Positions 36,475 to 45,749 of a stretch of DNA of 64,000 bases are shown one piece after another (position 1 is the first letter of the stretch; every line of letters begins with the position of its first letter). The stretch is from positions 1 to 64,000 of the forward strand of contig CANLTZ010000011.1 in the NCBI GenBank assembly GCA_947494145.1, in the 5' to 3' direction. Under the pieces are notes generated by a model that was not told the DNA's origin, did not search any database, and worked only from the letters and a program-made list of their open reading frames with translations. This DNA is from an uncultured Jannaschia sp. GTDB taxonomy: Bacteria > Pseudomonadota > Alphaproteobacteria > Rhodobacterales > Rhodobacteraceae. The translations under genes were made by a program, and so were the position numbers.

Positions 36475-36553
36475 TGTTTGATTTCCAGTTCGTTAAGATG
36501 TGTTCCGGTGCCGTAAAAACAAGTCCACGGACAAGGGATGACAGGGTGATGCC

Positions 36554-37066
36554 TTACGCAGCCTTCTCTTCGATGGTCGAAAGAATGCTCGCGATGTTGG
36601 AAGCAGGCGCGCCAACGGCGCCGGCGATGTTGGAAGCAGGCGCGCCGATGCAGCCCACGATGGAAGCGATAAGCTCCTCGCGGCTGGGCATCTTGGCGAC
36701 GGCTTTCACACCTTCGACGTCCAACGCGTTCTCGCCCATTGCCCCGCCCAGGATCTCCAGCTTGGAGTTTTCCTTGGCATAGGCTTCGAAGACTTTCGCC
36801 GCAGCGACGGGGTCTTCGGAATAGCCGAGTACGGTCATGCCCGTGAGGTAATCCGCGATCGAGGCCGCGGGCTTCCCTTCAAGGGCGATCTTGGCGAGCT
36901 TGTTCTTGGCAACGCGTACAGACCCGCCCGCTTCGCGCATGCGCGCGCGCAGGTCCTGCATGTCGGCAACTGTCATGCCCTCGTAGTGGCTTACCACGAC
37001 GACGCCAGAGCTTTCGAAGATTTGGCCGAGTTCCTCGACCACTTTCTCTTTCTGGGCTCTATCCAC
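36554..37066 (-). CDS. rplJ: 50S ribosomal protein L10
   Basis: 170 aa. The N-terminal rRNA-binding domain begins [19 protein letters not shown]; the C-terminal helix that holds L7/L12 dimers contains two copies of GAPASNIA 11 residues apart. At DNA level a 23-nt segment (36591-36613) recurs exactly at 36624-36646. L10 with L12 represses this operon through the rplJ leader in other bacteria. Confidence 0.97.
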   Translation of the reverse strand: MDRAQKEKVVEELGQIFESSGVVVVSHYEGMTVADMQDLRARMREAGGSVRVAKNKLAKIALEGKPAASIADYLTGMTVLGYSEDPVAAAKVFEAYAKENSKLEILGGAMGENALDVEGVKAVAKMPSREELIASIVGCIGAPASNIAGAVGAPASNIASILSTIEEKAA

Positions 37067-37270
37067 AGTTTTTCTCCAAGTATGGAGGGTAACCCCTCCG
37101 GCTCAATCAGGTCGGGTTGCCCCAACCAGCGGGTCCAATGAAGGGCCCCGCGCCAGATCGCCCAAGCCTTGACCTGGAAATCAGTCTCGGGTCCCATCTC
37201 AGGAAGGACTTAGCGGGGTCTCCCCCTGCCCTCCGTCTCGGACAGGACGGGGCCAGGGGCCCCGCCAACC

Positions 37271-37317
37271 GGGCTTTCGTAGAAAGCTCCGGCATCTCTC
37301 CCTGCCTCGCGGCAGGG
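37271..37317 (-). promoter_or_regulatory. Hairpins in the rplA-rplJ leader
   Basis: Just after the rplA stop, on the minus strand, CCCTGCC-GCGA-GGCAGGG forms a perfect 7-bp stem (37317-37300), then GCTTTC-TAC-GAAAGC (37289-37273). The 268-bp gap is GC-rich and structured, as expected for an L10-L12 binding leader; the binding site itself cannot be pinned down by eye. Confidence 0.45.
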
Positions 37318-37334
37318 AACTTGGTCAGCGCCCG

Positions 37335-38045
37335 CTAGGACGCCGCTTCGTTGCCGGTCGCGCTTTCGACGCTGACCGACACGCCCGGCCCCATGGTGGA
37401 GCTAAGCGAAATCTTTTGCAGGTACGACCCCTTGGCGCCCGACGGTTTGGCCTTGGAAACCGCGTCGACGAAGGCCATGACGTTTTCCTTCAACTTCGCC
37501 TCATCGAACGACGCCTTGCCGACACCGGCATGGACGACACCGTTCTTTTCAGCCTTGAACTGCACCTGGCCGCCCTTGGCATCCTGGACGGCCTGGGCCA
37601 CATCCATGGTCACCGTGCCCACTTTGGGGTTCGGCATCAGGTTGCGAGGGCCCAGCACTTTGCCCAGACGGCCGACGATCGGCATCATGTCCGGCGTGGC
37701 GATGCAGCGGTCGAAGTCAATCTGGCCGGACTGAACCGTTTCCATCAAGTCTTCGGCGCCGACGATATCGGCCCCGGCTTCCTTGGCCTCATCGGCCTTG
37801 GGGCCGCGGGCGAACACGGCGACGCGGACGGATTTGCCGGTGCCGTTGGGCAGGCTGACAACGCCGCGGACCATCTGATCCGCGTGACGAGGATCAACAC
37901 CAAGATTCATGGCGATCTCGACGGTTTCGTCGAACTTTGTCTTGGAATTCGACTTGATCAGGTTCACCGCCTCATCAACCGAGACGTTTTCCTTGCCGGC
38001 AAATGCCTCACGGGCTGCCTTTGCGCGCTTTCCGAGCTTTGCCAT
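37335..38045 (-). CDS. rplA: 50S ribosomal protein L1
   Basis: 236 aa from the ATG at 38045, which overlaps the rplK stop (TGATG); a GTG at 38048 would add one residue. Markers are [39 protein letters not shown] and the family signature near [20 protein letters not shown]1 forms the mobile stalk at the E site and autoregulates rplKA in other species. Confidence 0.97.
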   Translation of the reverse strand: MAKLGKRAKAAREAFAGKENVSVDEAVNLIKSNSKTKFDETVEIAMNLGVDPRHADQMVRGVVSLPNGTGKSVRVAVFARGPKADEAKEAGADIVGAEDLMETVQSGQIDFDRCIATPDMMPIVGRLGKVLGPRNLMPNPKVGTVTMDVAQAVQDAKGGQVQFKAEKNGVVHAGVGKASFDEAKLKENVMAFVDAVSKAKPSGAKGSYLQKISLSSTMGPGVSVSVESATGNEAAS

Positions 38046-38494
38046 CACTTCACCTCGATGCCCATGGACTCAGCCGAGCCCACGATGATCTTCATGGCGG
38101 CCTCGATATCGTTGGCCGACAAATCCTTCATCTTCGCTTCCGCGATTTCACGCACCTGCTTGACGGTGACCGAGGCCACGGTCTCACGGCCCGGCATCTC
38201 GGCGCCGCGCGGGCGGTTGCGCTTACCTACGGGCTTCAGACCCGCGGCCTTCTTAAGATAATAGCTCGCAGGCGGCGTCTTGATGTCCATGGTGAAGGAC
38301 TTGTCCTGGTAATACGAAATCACCGTGGGACAGGGGGCGCCCTGCTCCATTTCCTGCGTCTTGGCGTTGAACGCCTTGCAGAATTCCATGATGTTGATGC
38401 CGCGCTGGCCTAAGGCCGGGCCCACGGGGGGGCTGGGGTTGGCTTGGCCTGCAGGGATCTGCAGCTTCATCGTGCCGACGAGTTTCTTCGCCAT
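38045..38494 (-). CDS. rplK: 50S ribosomal protein L11
   Basis: 149 aa, slightly longer than the usual 141-143. It has the proline-rich N-terminal linker ([20 protein letters not shown]) that binds the GTPase-associated rRNA with thiostrepton, and the C-terminal VRGTA-equivalent segment ([19 protein letters not shown]). L11 is needed for RelA activation in the stringent response. It follows nusG after 137 bp that include a GCGCCC/GGGCGC hairpin. Confidence 0.97.
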   Translation of the reverse strand: MAKKLVGTMKLQIPAGQANPSPPVGPALGQRGINIMEFCKAFNAKTQEMEQGAPCPTVISYYQDKSFTMDIKTPPASYYLKKAAGLKPVGKRNRPRGAEMPGRETVASVTVKQVREIAEAKMKDLSANDIEAAMKIIVGSAESMGIEVK

Positions 38495-38631
38495 TGGCTC
38501 TCTCCTACTCGGCGGTGGCTGGTGCCACCCTACCTATTTGCGCCCTTTGGGCGCGGTTCAGGCCGTGGTTCGGGCTGCCCGCAGGTGCCCTCCCACGTCC
38601 GGGATTGGGGTGCGCGTTGGCGCCTGCCCCG

Positions 38632-39165
38632 TCACGTGGCCTTGCTGACCTGCGTGAATTTCAACTCAACGGGTGTTGCACGCCCGAAGATCGAGACGGA
38701 CACTTTCAGCGATTGCGCTTCGTCGTCCACTTCCTCGACCTGGCCCGAGAACCCTTCGAAGGGCCCGTCGATGACGTTAACGTTTTCACCCACATCGAAC
38801 GTGATCAGGCTGCGTGGGGCTTCTTCGCCTTCCTGCACGCGATTGAGGATCTGGTTCACCTCGGCGTCGCGCATCGGCATGGGGCGGCCTTGAGGGCCCA
38901 GAAAACCCGTAACTCGATTGATCGAATTCACCAAATGGTAGCCCTCGTCGGACATCTCCATTCGGACAAGGACATAGCCAGGCATAAAACGGCGCTCCGA
39001 GGTCACCTTCTTTCCGCGGCGGACCTCCAAAACCTCTTCCGTCGGGACAAGAACTTCCTCGATCTGGTCTTCGAGACCCTGCTCCCCGACGGCCTGACGA
39101 ATCTGTTCCGCCACCCGCTTTTCAAAGTTCGACAGCACGCTGACTGAATACCACCGCTTCGCCAT
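38632..39165 (-). CDS. nusG: Transcription antitermination/termination factor NusG
   Basis: 177 aa. The NGN domain starts [20 protein letters not shown] and contains [12 protein letters not shown]...INRVTGFLG. The C-terminal KOW domain has [20 protein letters not shown], which binds Rho or S10. NusG links RNA polymerase with Rho and with the leading ribosome. It follows secE, the standard order. Confidence 0.97.
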   Translation of the reverse strand: MAKRWYSVSVLSNFEKRVAEQIRQAVGEQGLEDQIEEVLVPTEEVLEVRRGKKVTSERRFMPGYVLVRMEMSDEGYHLVNSINRVTGFLGPQGRPMPMRDAEVNQILNRVQEGEEAPRSLITFDVGENVNVIDGPFEGFSGQVEEVDDEAQSLKVSVSIFGRATPVELKFTQVSKAT

Positions 39166-39330
39166 CTGATCCGCGTCCCTGTATCGCCCGGAGCTCCGAA
39201 GAAAAGCGCCGATCGCGCAAGTCCCGAAACGTTAAACAGCGCGCAGGTCGAATCGATGCGCGCCGTATATCCTTCAAGTCTGCGTCGTCTAGCCCCAGGC
39301 CTGGCTGGGTTCAAGTCCCTACAAGCACCC

Positions 39331-39525
39331 TTAGAAGGATTGAAGCAGGGTCGTCAGCCCAGTGCGGATCACAAAATCCACAAAGAAGAAAAACGTGGCG
39401 GCTGCGATAGCCAGCAGGAACACCATTACCGTGGTCAACAAGACTTCCCGCCGACCGGGCCACGTGATCTTTGCCACTTCTGCGCGCGTCTGCTGCAAGA
39501 ACTGTAATGGATTTGTGGTCGCCAT
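39331..39525 (-). CDS. secE: Preprotein translocase subunit SecE
   Basis: 64 aa with one membrane segment. It starts MATTNPLQFLQQTRAEVAKITWPGRRE, the amphipathic helix and hinge of short SecE, then TTVMVFLLAIAAATFFFFVDFVI as the transmembrane helix. It clamps SecY in the inner membrane. It is followed by nusG after 165 bp. Confidence 0.96.
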   Translation of the reverse strand: MATTNPLQFLQQTRAEVAKITWPGRREVLLTTVMVFLLAIAAATFFFFVDFVIRTGLTTLLQSF

Positions 39526-39551
39526 GGTGTACTCTCTTGTCCGGTGAGCTG

Positions 39552-39580
39552 GGTCTAAGGGGTCCGCGCCCCGGAGACAA
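39552..39580 (-). promoter_or_regulatory. Candidate secE-nusG promoter
   Basis: On the minus strand TTGTCT (39580-39575), 17 bp, TAGACC (39557-39552), 27 bp before the secE start codon. The -10 resembles the TARACG boxes of the other ribosomal promoters here. Confidence 0.45.
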
Positions 39581-39735
39581 GAGACTGAGCAAAACGGATA
39601 GGCGCTCTCAGGACTTCGGACGCTCGATCAGAGAGTTCTAGAGGTTAGCTTTTGGGCTCTTAAGGTCATCGATACTGTTTTCGACGCATAGAGCCAGCCT
39701 TTTTCTGGCCGACCCTATAATGAAACGAAGCCCAG

Positions 39736-41832
39736 TTAAGCGCGTGTGTCGTGGCCGGCTGCTGCCTGACCTGACTGGCTTTCCGACCAGGCGACATCCG
39801 ACATTGACCACGAATCCGTTGCGTTGTCGTCGCCGCCCGACACCGCGGCAGAGCTGTAGCTTGACGACGCCGAGGGCGCAGGTTGACCGGACCAGGCCGC
39901 TTGTTCGGCCGTGGCACCATCCGCATCGAAACGCTCGATCAAACGAAGCATCTCTGATGCAGCTCCTTTCAGCGACAAATTGGCCGTGGTGATTTCCTCG
40001 AACATGGCCGTATTTTGCTGCGTTGCGCCGTCGATCTCGCTCATGGCACGACTGATTTCGGCTGCAGCGCCAGATTGTGCTTCGGCGGAATGCGCGATGT
40101 CCGAGACCTGATCGCCGATCCGTTCGATACGTTCGCCGAGATTGGCGAGCGTCTCACCTGTGCGAGCCACCCGTTGCACGCCCTTATCGATCTGCTCCGA
40201 ACTTGTGGCAATCAACTGGCCGATGAGCTGGGCGGCGTCAGACGCGCGCTGCGCCAAGGCGCGCACCTCGGATGCGACAACCGCGAAGCCACGACCGGCC
40301 TCACCAGCGCGGGCGGCTTCCACACCCGCATTCAGCGCCAGGAGATTGGTCTGGAAAGCAATATCGTTGATCACGCCAAGTGTTTTGGAGATCTCCTCCG
40401 AGACGGATTGGATTTCTTGCATCGCCTGCACTGCATCACGGACAATTACGTCGCTCTGGCGCGCATCTTCCCGAGCGCTTTCTGCAAATCCACGGGCCTG
40501 CGCGGTCAGATCAGCAGTCGACGAAATTGAGCCCACGATCTGGTCAAGCGCAGTGGTCGTCTCAGCCAACGAACCCGCCGTCCGCTCCGTCCGCTTAGAG
40601 AGATCTTCGGCGGAAGCTGACAAGTCGCTCGTGTCATCGAGCATGCCGGTGGCGTGGCGCGAAAGGTCGTCGAAGGCGGCTTCCAAGCGGGCGGCCATGG
40701 CGTTGGTCCGCTCTTGCAATTGACTGAACACACCTGTCCGATGACCTTTGATACGCGCCGACAGCCGCCCCTCACCCAACTCTGAAAGCGTAGCAGCGAC
40801 GTCATCAACGCTTTTGCCGATCTGCTCAACAAGACCGTTGAGCATATTGCGGACCTGTGCCTGGGATCTCGGGCATCCGGTCACATCCAGGCGCGCAGTG
40901 AAATGCCCATCATTTGCCGACGCGATGAAATCACAGATGTCATCTTCAAGCTTCGAATGCTCGGCGGCCTGAGCTTCGGCATCCGCTTTGACGGCTTGCA
41001 GACGCTCCCGTTCGGCCTTCAACTCCAACTCGATGGCCTGCAGGCGAAGCGCAACCTCACTCTCCTCGCGATCCGAACTGTTGTCGTCGGAGACCTTCCC
41101 ATTGCGCAGGTGCGATACTTCACCACGCAGCTGTGCGATCTTCCCCATAAGCGCGAAGACTTCCACGCCCGCAGCCGCGGGCCAGTCTTGGGTGTCGCGC
41201 CCCTCAACCAAGTCGTCCAGCGCACGAACCGTGTCTTTGAGCGGTCCCTTCACGTCCCGCCCCAGAAGCCAAGCCAAGGCACCGCAAGCCGCAGCAGCAG
41301 CGACCAAGAAGAACAGAGCCGAACCGATCCCCGCAAACCCAACGCCGGAGGCATTGGCAAAAACAAGCTCCACCCGATCCGTTGTCGCAAGCCCCAAGGC
41401 TACCGCGGGGACGGAGACAATGGCCGCGTCGTCCAACACCTCAGCCTGCATGTCCGCGCCGCCGGAGAAAGTGGGGGCGGAGGCAGCACCGCTGGTGGAA
41501 AGAACTGGCGCACCAGATGCGTTGAAAACATGAATGTCACGTAACGCGGTATTGCTGAAACGGACGGCCGAGTTGGCAAGGTCTTCAGCGGCGGGCACAT
41601 CCCCATCGGCCAATGCGGACAAAACGTGACCGGCAATAATCGTTGCCTGCGCCTCGTGGGCGGCCATCCGCTCGTCGGTGACGGCCCCTTGGGTCAAAAG
41701 ATAAGACGTACCCGCCGCGACAAGCGCAAGAACCGCGAAGGTCCCACTGAACCGGATCAAAACATGGGTCACGAGCGAGCGACCCGAATGGTCGTGCGTG
41801 GGTTCCGTGGGGGTGGTCGGGGCCGCTTCCAT
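39736..41832 (-). CDS. Methyl-accepting chemotaxis protein
   Basis: 698 aa from the ATG at 41832. A first membrane segment ([21 protein letters not shown]), a periplasmic sensor of about 110 residues and a second membrane segment ([20 protein letters not shown]) precede a long coiled coil. The cytoplasmic signalling tip reads [20 protein letters not shown] then [20 protein letters not shown], which couples to CheA/CheW. The ligand is unknown. It sits between tRNA-Trp and secE, which are usually adjacent. Confidence 0.9.
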   Translation of the reverse strand: MEAAPTTPTEPTHDHSGRSLVTHVLIRFSGTFAVLALVAAGTSYLLTQGAVTDERMAAHEAQATIIAGHVLSALADGDVPAAEDLANSAVRFSNTALRDIHVFNASGAPVLSTSGAASAPTFSGGADMQAEVLDDAAIVSVPAVALGLATTDRVELVFANASGVGFAGIGSALFFLVAAAAACGALAWLLGRDVKGPLKDTVRALDDLVEGRDTQDWPAAAGVEVFALMGKIAQLRGEVSHLRNGKVSDDNSSDREESEVALRLQAIELELKAERERLQAVKADAEAQAAEHSKLEDDICDFIASANDGHFTARLDVTGCPRSQAQVRNMLNGLVEQIGKSVDDVAATLSELGEGRLSARIKGHRTGVFSQLQERTNAMAARLEAAFDDLSRHATGMLDDTSDLSASAEDLSKRTERTAGSLAETTTALDQIVGSISSTADLTAQARGFAESAREDARQSDVIVRDAVQAMQEIQSVSEEISKTLGVINDIAFQTNLLALNAGVEAARAGEAGRGFAVVASEVRALAQRASDAAQLIGQLIATSSEQIDKGVQRVARTGETLANLGERIERIGDQVSDIAHSAEAQSGAAAEISRAMSEIDGATQQNTAMFEEITTANLSLKGAASEMLRLIERFDADGATAEQAAWSGQPAPSASSSYSSAAVSGGDDNATDSWSMSDVAWSESQSGQAAAGHDTRA

Positions 41833-41928
41833 GACTCGAATTCTCCGCTGTGGTCGCGGATTGCGATAGCGCCCAGGCGTTAACAGGAGCTTTATGTCCC
41901 GCAAATTTCGATACGTTTCTAAAGAATA

Positions 41929-42004
41929 TGGCAGGGGCAGCAGGATTCGAACCCGCGACCTGCGGATTTGGAATCCGCTGCTCTACCAACTGAGCTATAC
42001 CCCT
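41929..42004 (-). tRNA. tRNA-Trp (anticodon CCA)
   Basis: Reading the minus strand: acceptor AGGGGTA pairs with TGCCCCT, the D arm follows TAGCTCAGTTGGTAGAGCA, the anticodon arm is GCGGA-TTCCAAA-TCCGC with anticodon CCA, and the T arm is CGGGTTCGAATCCTG. Discriminator G and an encoded CCA end the gene. tRNA-Trp near tuf and secE is a common alphaproteobacterial arrangement. Confidence 0.95.
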
Positions 42005-42017
42005 ACAGAACGTGCAT

Positions 42018-42046
42018 CGGATAGGGCCCCAAGCCCTTGGGCGCAA
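42018..42046 (-). promoter_or_regulatory. Candidate tRNA-Trp promoter
   Basis: On the minus strand TTGCGC (42046-42041), 17 bp, TATCCG (42023-42018), 13 bp before the mature tRNA 5' end. Confidence 0.5.
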
Positions 42047-42130
42047 GAGCAGATCTGCAACACGCGATCGTGTCACGCGCCGCACCGACGGAATGCTAGC
42101 CTGCCGCCATCTCACAAAGGAGCTTGTCCG

Positions 42131-42658
42131 ATGAACGATCTTCCCCTGACCCGACGGGCTATGCTTGGCGCATCGGCCGCGGCCCTCGCCACTGCCCCCG
42201 CCGCTGCGAATACCGGTTTTAGCGACGACGAAACATTCATCTATGAAATTCAACATGATGAAGCGGAATGGCGGGCGAAGCTTGCCCCCGAAGAATATGC
42301 GATTCTCCGCGACGGCGAAACCGAATGGCCCAAGACGTCGCCGCTTTGGCAAGAGAGCCGGGATGGGACTTATCACTGCCGCGGCTGTGAGTTGACGGCC
42401 TATGAGGCCAACTGGAAAGTCGAGCTCGACAAAGGTTGGGTGTTTTTCCACCACTCGGTACGCGACGCGGTCATGACGGGGATTGACGGGCCGGTTCGGC
42501 AATATGGCCAGAACGAAATGGCCGAGGGACTCATCGCGATGGTCGAAATCCATTGCCGCCGGTGCGGCAGCCACCTTGGCCACTACCTAAACGTGTCAGG
42601 TCAGAACCTGCATTGCATCAACGGCACGGCGCTGACCTTCCGCCCGACGAGCGCCTAG
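42131..42658 (+). CDS. msrB: Tat-exported peptide-methionine (R)-S-oxide reductase
   Basis: 175 aa from the ATG at 42131; an open frame runs upstream through the tRNA but is not coding. The N-terminus LTRRAMLGASAAALATAPAAA is a twin-arginine signal. The MsrB domain has the zinc pairs CRGC and CRRC, GSHLGHYL, and the catalytic Cys in LHCINGTALTF. It would repair oxidised protein methionine in the periplasm. It converges on tuf copy B; its last 22 bases and stop are inside the repeat shared with copy A. Confidence 0.88.
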   Translation: MNDLPLTRRAMLGASAAALATAPAAANTGFSDDETFIYEIQHDEAEWRAKLAPEEYAILRDGETEWPKTSPLWQESRDGTYHCRGCELTAYEANWKVELDKGWVFFHHSVRDAVMTGIDGPVRQYGQNEMAEGLIAMVEIHCRRCGSHLGHYLNVSGQNLHCINGTALTFRPTSA

Positions 42659-42673
42659 GCTCCGCAGACGCAC

Positions 42674-42694
42674 AAAGGCCCCCGGGGGGCCTTT
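42674..42694. terminator. Palindromic terminator between msrB and tuf (copy B)
   Basis: AAAGGCCCCC / GGGGGGCCTTT, able to act on both convergent genes. T-runs are short. Confidence 0.6.
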
Positions 42695-42741
42695 GCTTGG
42701 TTGGTGGCGTGGCGCGGGCCGAGTGGCCCGGCGCCGGCCCG

Positions 42742-43917
42742 TTACTCGATGATCTTCGAGACCACGCCCGCACCCACCGTGCGGCCGCCTTCGCGGATCG
42801 CAAAGCGCAGGCCCTGCTCCATCGCGATGGGCGCGATCAGCTCAACACCGAACGCCACGTTGTCGCCCGGCATCACCATCTCCGTGCCCTCGGCCAGCTG
42901 AACCGTGCCCGTCACATCCGTCGTGCGGAAGTAAAACTGCGGGCGGTAGTTCGCGAAGAACGGCGTGTGGCGGCCGCCCTCTTCCTTGGTCAGGATGTAC
43001 GCCTCAGCCTCGAACTTCGTGTGCGGCGTCACCGAGCCGGGCTTGCAGAGCACCTGGCCCCGCTCGACGCCGTCCCGGTCGATGCCGCGCAGCAGCGCGC
43101 CGATATTGTCGCCCGCCTCGCCGCGATCCAAGAGCTTGCGGAACATCTCAACGCCCGTGCAGGTCGTCTTCTGCGTGTCGCGGATGCCGACGATTTCGAT
43201 CTCGTCGCCCACATTGATCACGCCACGCTCCACGCGACCGGTCACAACCGTACCGCGGCCGGAGATCGAGAACACATCCTCCACCGGCATCAGGAAGGGC
43301 TGATCCACGGCGCGCTCGGGCGTGGGGATCCATTCATCCACGGCGGCCATCAGCTTCTTGATCGATTCCTCGCCGATTTCGGGCGACTTGCCCTCCATCG
43401 CCGCCAAGGCCGAGCCTGGGATGACGGGAATGTCGTCGCCGGGATATTCATACGAGCTCAGCAGCTCGCGAATTTCCATCTCGACAAGCTCCAACAGCTC
43501 CTCGTCATCGACCTGATCGACCTTGTTCATATAGACGACCATGGTCGGAATGCCCACCTGGCGGCCCAGCAGAATGTGCTCGCGCGTCTGCGGCATGGGG
43601 CCGTCGGCGGCGTTCACCACCAAGATCGCGCCGTCCATCTGCGCGGCCCCGGTGATCATGTTCTTCACGTAGTCCGCATGGCCCGGGCAATCGACATGGG
43701 CGTAGTGCCGGTTCTCGGTCTCGTATTCCACATGCGCCGTCGAGATCGTGATCCCGCGGGCCTTCTCCTCGGGCGCGCCGTCAATCTGATCGTACGCCTT
43801 GAAGTCCCCAAAGTACTTCGTAATCGCCGCCGTCAGCGTCGTCTTCCCGTGGTCAACGTGACCAATCGTGCCGATGTTCACATGCGGCTTCGTACGCTCA
43901 AACTTTGCCTTCGCCAT
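42742..43917 (-). CDS. tuf: Elongation factor Tu, copy B
   Basis: 391 aa, identical to copy A; the ATG at 43917 is chosen because [14 protein letters not shown] is the family start, although the frame is open to 44115. This copy stands alone at the head of the tRNA-Trp-secE-nusG side of the cluster. Unlike copy A it has its own candidate promoter and a terminator-like hairpin only 25 bp before the start codon. Confidence 0.98.
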   Translation of the reverse strand: MAKAKFERTKPHVNIGTIGHVDHGKTTLTAAITKYFGDFKAYDQIDGAPEEKARGITISTAHVEYETENRHYAHVDCPGHADYVKNMITGAAQMDGAILVVNAADGPMPQTREHILLGRQVGIPTMVVYMNKVDQVDDEELLELVEMEIRELLSSYEYPGDDIPVIPGSALAAMEGKSPEIGEESIKKLMAAVDEWIPTPERAVDQPFLMPVEDVFSISGRGTVVTGRVERGVINVGDEIEIVGIRDTQKTTCTGVEMFRKLLDRGEAGDNIGALLRGIDRDGVERGQVLCKPGSVTPHTKFEAEAYILTKEEGGRHTPFFANYRPQFYFRTTDVTGTVQLAEGTEMVMPGDNVAFGVELIAPIAMEQGLRFAIREGGRTVGAGVVSKIIE

Positions 43918-43941
43918 GGTGGGCCCCTGCCTTGAAAAAAG

Positions 43942-43966
43942 GGGTCTGCGACAGACCCCGGGATTA
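43942..43966 (-). promoter_or_regulatory. Terminator directly upstream of tuf copy B (terminator or attenuator)
   Basis: On the minus strand GGGGTCTG-TCG-CAGACCCC is a perfect 8-bp stem followed by TTTTTT. The T-run ends 25 bp before the tuf ATG. It may end the upstream lipoprotein transcript, but the candidate tuf promoter lies upstream of it, so it may also attenuate tuf. Confidence 0.65.
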
Positions 43967-43976
43967 CGTCGCGCGC

Positions 43977-44005
43977 CGTCTAGCGGGACGGTTGTCAGAA
44001 CGCAA
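43977..44005 (-). promoter_or_regulatory. Candidate promoter of tuf copy B
   Basis: On the minus strand TTGCGT (44005-44000), 17 bp, TAGACG (43982-43977), then GCGCGCG. It shares the TARACGGCGC signature with the rplB and rpmC promoters. If used, transcription starts just before the terminator hairpin. Confidence 0.5.
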
Positions 44006-44017
44006 GTGTTGCGGTCG

Positions 44018-44572
44018 TCAGGTCGGCAGATCGAACCATTGAGGGTTGCGTAGCATCCAACCCTGGATCTTGCGCGCGGTGTTGCGGGCAAGCGTCTGCA
44101 ACTGCTCCGACGCATCTTTGACGAGCCCGGACCCCAACAACAGCGTCTCTACGCCCTCAAATGTATAAAACTGTTCGGGCTCTGCATGCAGCTTGCGCTG
44201 CTCTTCGGCCGACCAGACATTGGCCGACACCACCAGAAGGGATTTCGGCGTGAGGACGACAGGGATTCCCGGCGGAGCAAGGGCATAGCCGTCGATATTG
44301 ATTGCGATGTGGAAGTCCTTGCCGCCACGATAGGCACCGAAGCGACGGTCGATCTCAGCCTTCATGACGGCCTCCAGTTCCTCCGTCGTGGTGTTGCGGG
44401 AGGGAGGGACCTTCTTCGCATTTTTCGCCACTACGATGTTGAAACCCAACTGGAAATTTCCCATAGGCAGCATCTCGGATTCAAGCGGATCGGGCGTGGC
44501 GCAGGCCGAAAGACCGGCCATTCCAGCCAGTGACATGCCCGCGAAGGCGCGGCGGCTATAGGTATCGGTCAT
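44018..44572 (-). CDS. Putative Tat-exported lipoprotein (184 aa)
   Basis: The N-terminus combines a twin-arginine motif ([10 protein letters not shown]) with a lipobox (GLSAC), so it is probably a Tat-dependent lipoprotein. The mature domain ([40 protein letters not shown]) has no family I can name. The final residues [17 protein letters not shown] look helical. It lies 55 bp downstream of the M48 protease gene in the same direction. Confidence 0.75.
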   Translation of the reverse strand: MTDTYSRRAFAGMSLAGMAGLSACATPDPLESEMLPMGNFQLGFNIVVAKNAKKVPPSRNTTTEELEAVMKAEIDRRFGAYRGGKDFHIAINIDGYALAPPGIPVVLTPKSLLVVSANVWSAEEQRKLHAEPEQFYTFEGVETLLLGSGLVKDASEQLQTLARNTARKIQGWMLRNPQWFDLPT

Positions 44573-44627
44573 GGTTCCCCTTCCAGTCTTGGCCCATTTG
44601 CTAAGATGCAGGCCACGCGCTGACAGA

Positions 44628-45749
44628 TCAGCCGCAGATGCCTTGCAGTGCCTGCCATTCCTCAGGGGTCAATGCCGGTGCGCCAGAGACCGGGTCGCCC
44701 CGTTCGGCAGCCGCCTCGATTCGCGCCGTAAGCTGCGGGTGGCTGGAAAAGTGGGCCACGAGCCCCTCGGCATCGCCGTATTCTTCGCGCATCCTGGTGA
44801 ACATTTCACCCATGGCGGAAGGCGGCAGGCCCACTTTCGTGAGTTGGTCATAAGCGAATTCGTCGGCCCGCGTCTCCGCCCCGCGGGAATAGCTGGAAGT
44901 CAGCGCGCCGCCGAGTGCACCAGTGACCAACCCGCCACCCGAGATATCACCCGCCAGAATCGAGACGATGGCTGTCGTCGTGGCCCGCTGCAGGCTGCCA
45001 CGGACGGGGTCGTCATTGACCACGTGACCCAGTTCATGGGCGAGAACGGCTGCCACTTCTTCCGGGGTTTCAGCGGCTTGGATGAGCGCGTTGAAGAACG
45101 TCATGCGCCCGCCCGCCACGGCATAGGCGTTGATGGCCGGGTTTGCGCTGTCGTCCAGGACGACGACATGCAGCTCATAGGGCAGCTCCACGCCGTCGGC
45201 GACACGGATCAGCATCTTGTCGAGCGCAGCGACACCCGCGGGTTCGTCGCAGATGCGCAATGGCTCAAGACCACCGCCAAACATATAGCGCGTGGCCTCG
45301 AACTGTTCTTCGCCCATGGCGACTTCGGCTTCCACATTCATGAAGTTCGCCAGGAGTGCTGCCAAGGCAGGCAGGATCAGATAGAACAGCGCCGCCATAA
45401 TGGCGGCCCCGCTGCCCACGACCACAGAGGCCCGAGGCCAAAGAGACGGGCCCTTCAGAGACGCGTCTAGATGTTCGCCCGACTCGGCCAGCAGCTTCTT
45501 AGATTCCGGGTGCGATACGATAAGCCGCGACGGGTCTTCCAGCGACAAGCCGTAGGCTATGGCGCGGCCCGGCGCTTGATCGGGGATGCGGCGAATGTCG
45601 GCGATGGGCCAGCGGACGACCTCCCCTTCAGGCGGGTCGATTATCAGCATGTCGCCCTCTACGCGCAGCCGAGATCGTTGCTGCAAGGCGCGTAAGCCGT
45701 CATAATACTCACCCCATTTCGGGGCTTCGGTGATCGGGACGAAACTCAT
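44628..45749 (-). CDS. M48-family zinc metalloprotease, membrane bound
   Basis: 373 aa. An N-terminal soluble region is followed by one membrane segment (VVGSGAAIMAALFYLILPALA) and a gluzincin domain with VLAHELGHVVNDDP (HExxH) and a downstream Glu in ETRADEFAYDQLTKVGLPP. It resembles periplasmic BepA/LoiP-type quality-control proteases. Its start overlaps the end of the DUF898 gene by four bases, so the two are coupled. Confidence 0.85.
   Translation of the reverse strand: MSFVPITEAPKWGEYYDGLRALQQRSRLRVEGDMLIIDPPEGEVVRWPIADIRRIPDQAPGRAIAYGLSLEDPSRLIVSHPESKKLLAESGEHLDASLKGPSLWPRASVVVGSGAAIMAALFYLILPALAALLANFMNVEAEVAMGEEQFEATRYMFGGGLEPLRICDEPAGVAALDKMLIRVADGVELPYELHVVVLDDSANPAINAYAVAGGRMTFFNALIQAAETPEEVAAVLAHELGHVVNDDPVRGSLQRATTTAIVSILAGDISGGGLVTGALGGALTSSYSRGAETRADEFAYDQLTKVGLPPSAMGEMFTRMREEYGDAEGLVAHFSSHPQLTARIEAAAERGDPVSGAPALTPEEWQALQGICG

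Larger units (their letters stand above)
42635..43924. repeat. 1290-bp repeat containing tuf, copy B
   Basis: It matches 16990-18279. Here the left end is the real 3' end of msrB, so this copy is the likely source of the duplicated or converted segment. Identity stops seven bases before the tuf ATG: GTGGGC is shared, then the leaders differ. Confidence 0.9.

Noticed and set aside
39241-39330. A possible tRNA between nusG and secE (GGGTTCAAGTCCC-like text)
   Set aside because: The T-arm-like string does not form a 5-bp stem, and no acceptor or anticodon stem can be drawn.
41894-42130. An N-terminal extension of msrB reading through the tRNA-Trp gene
   Set aside because: A twin-arginine signal begins at 42131 and the upstream frame overlaps a tRNA on the other strand.
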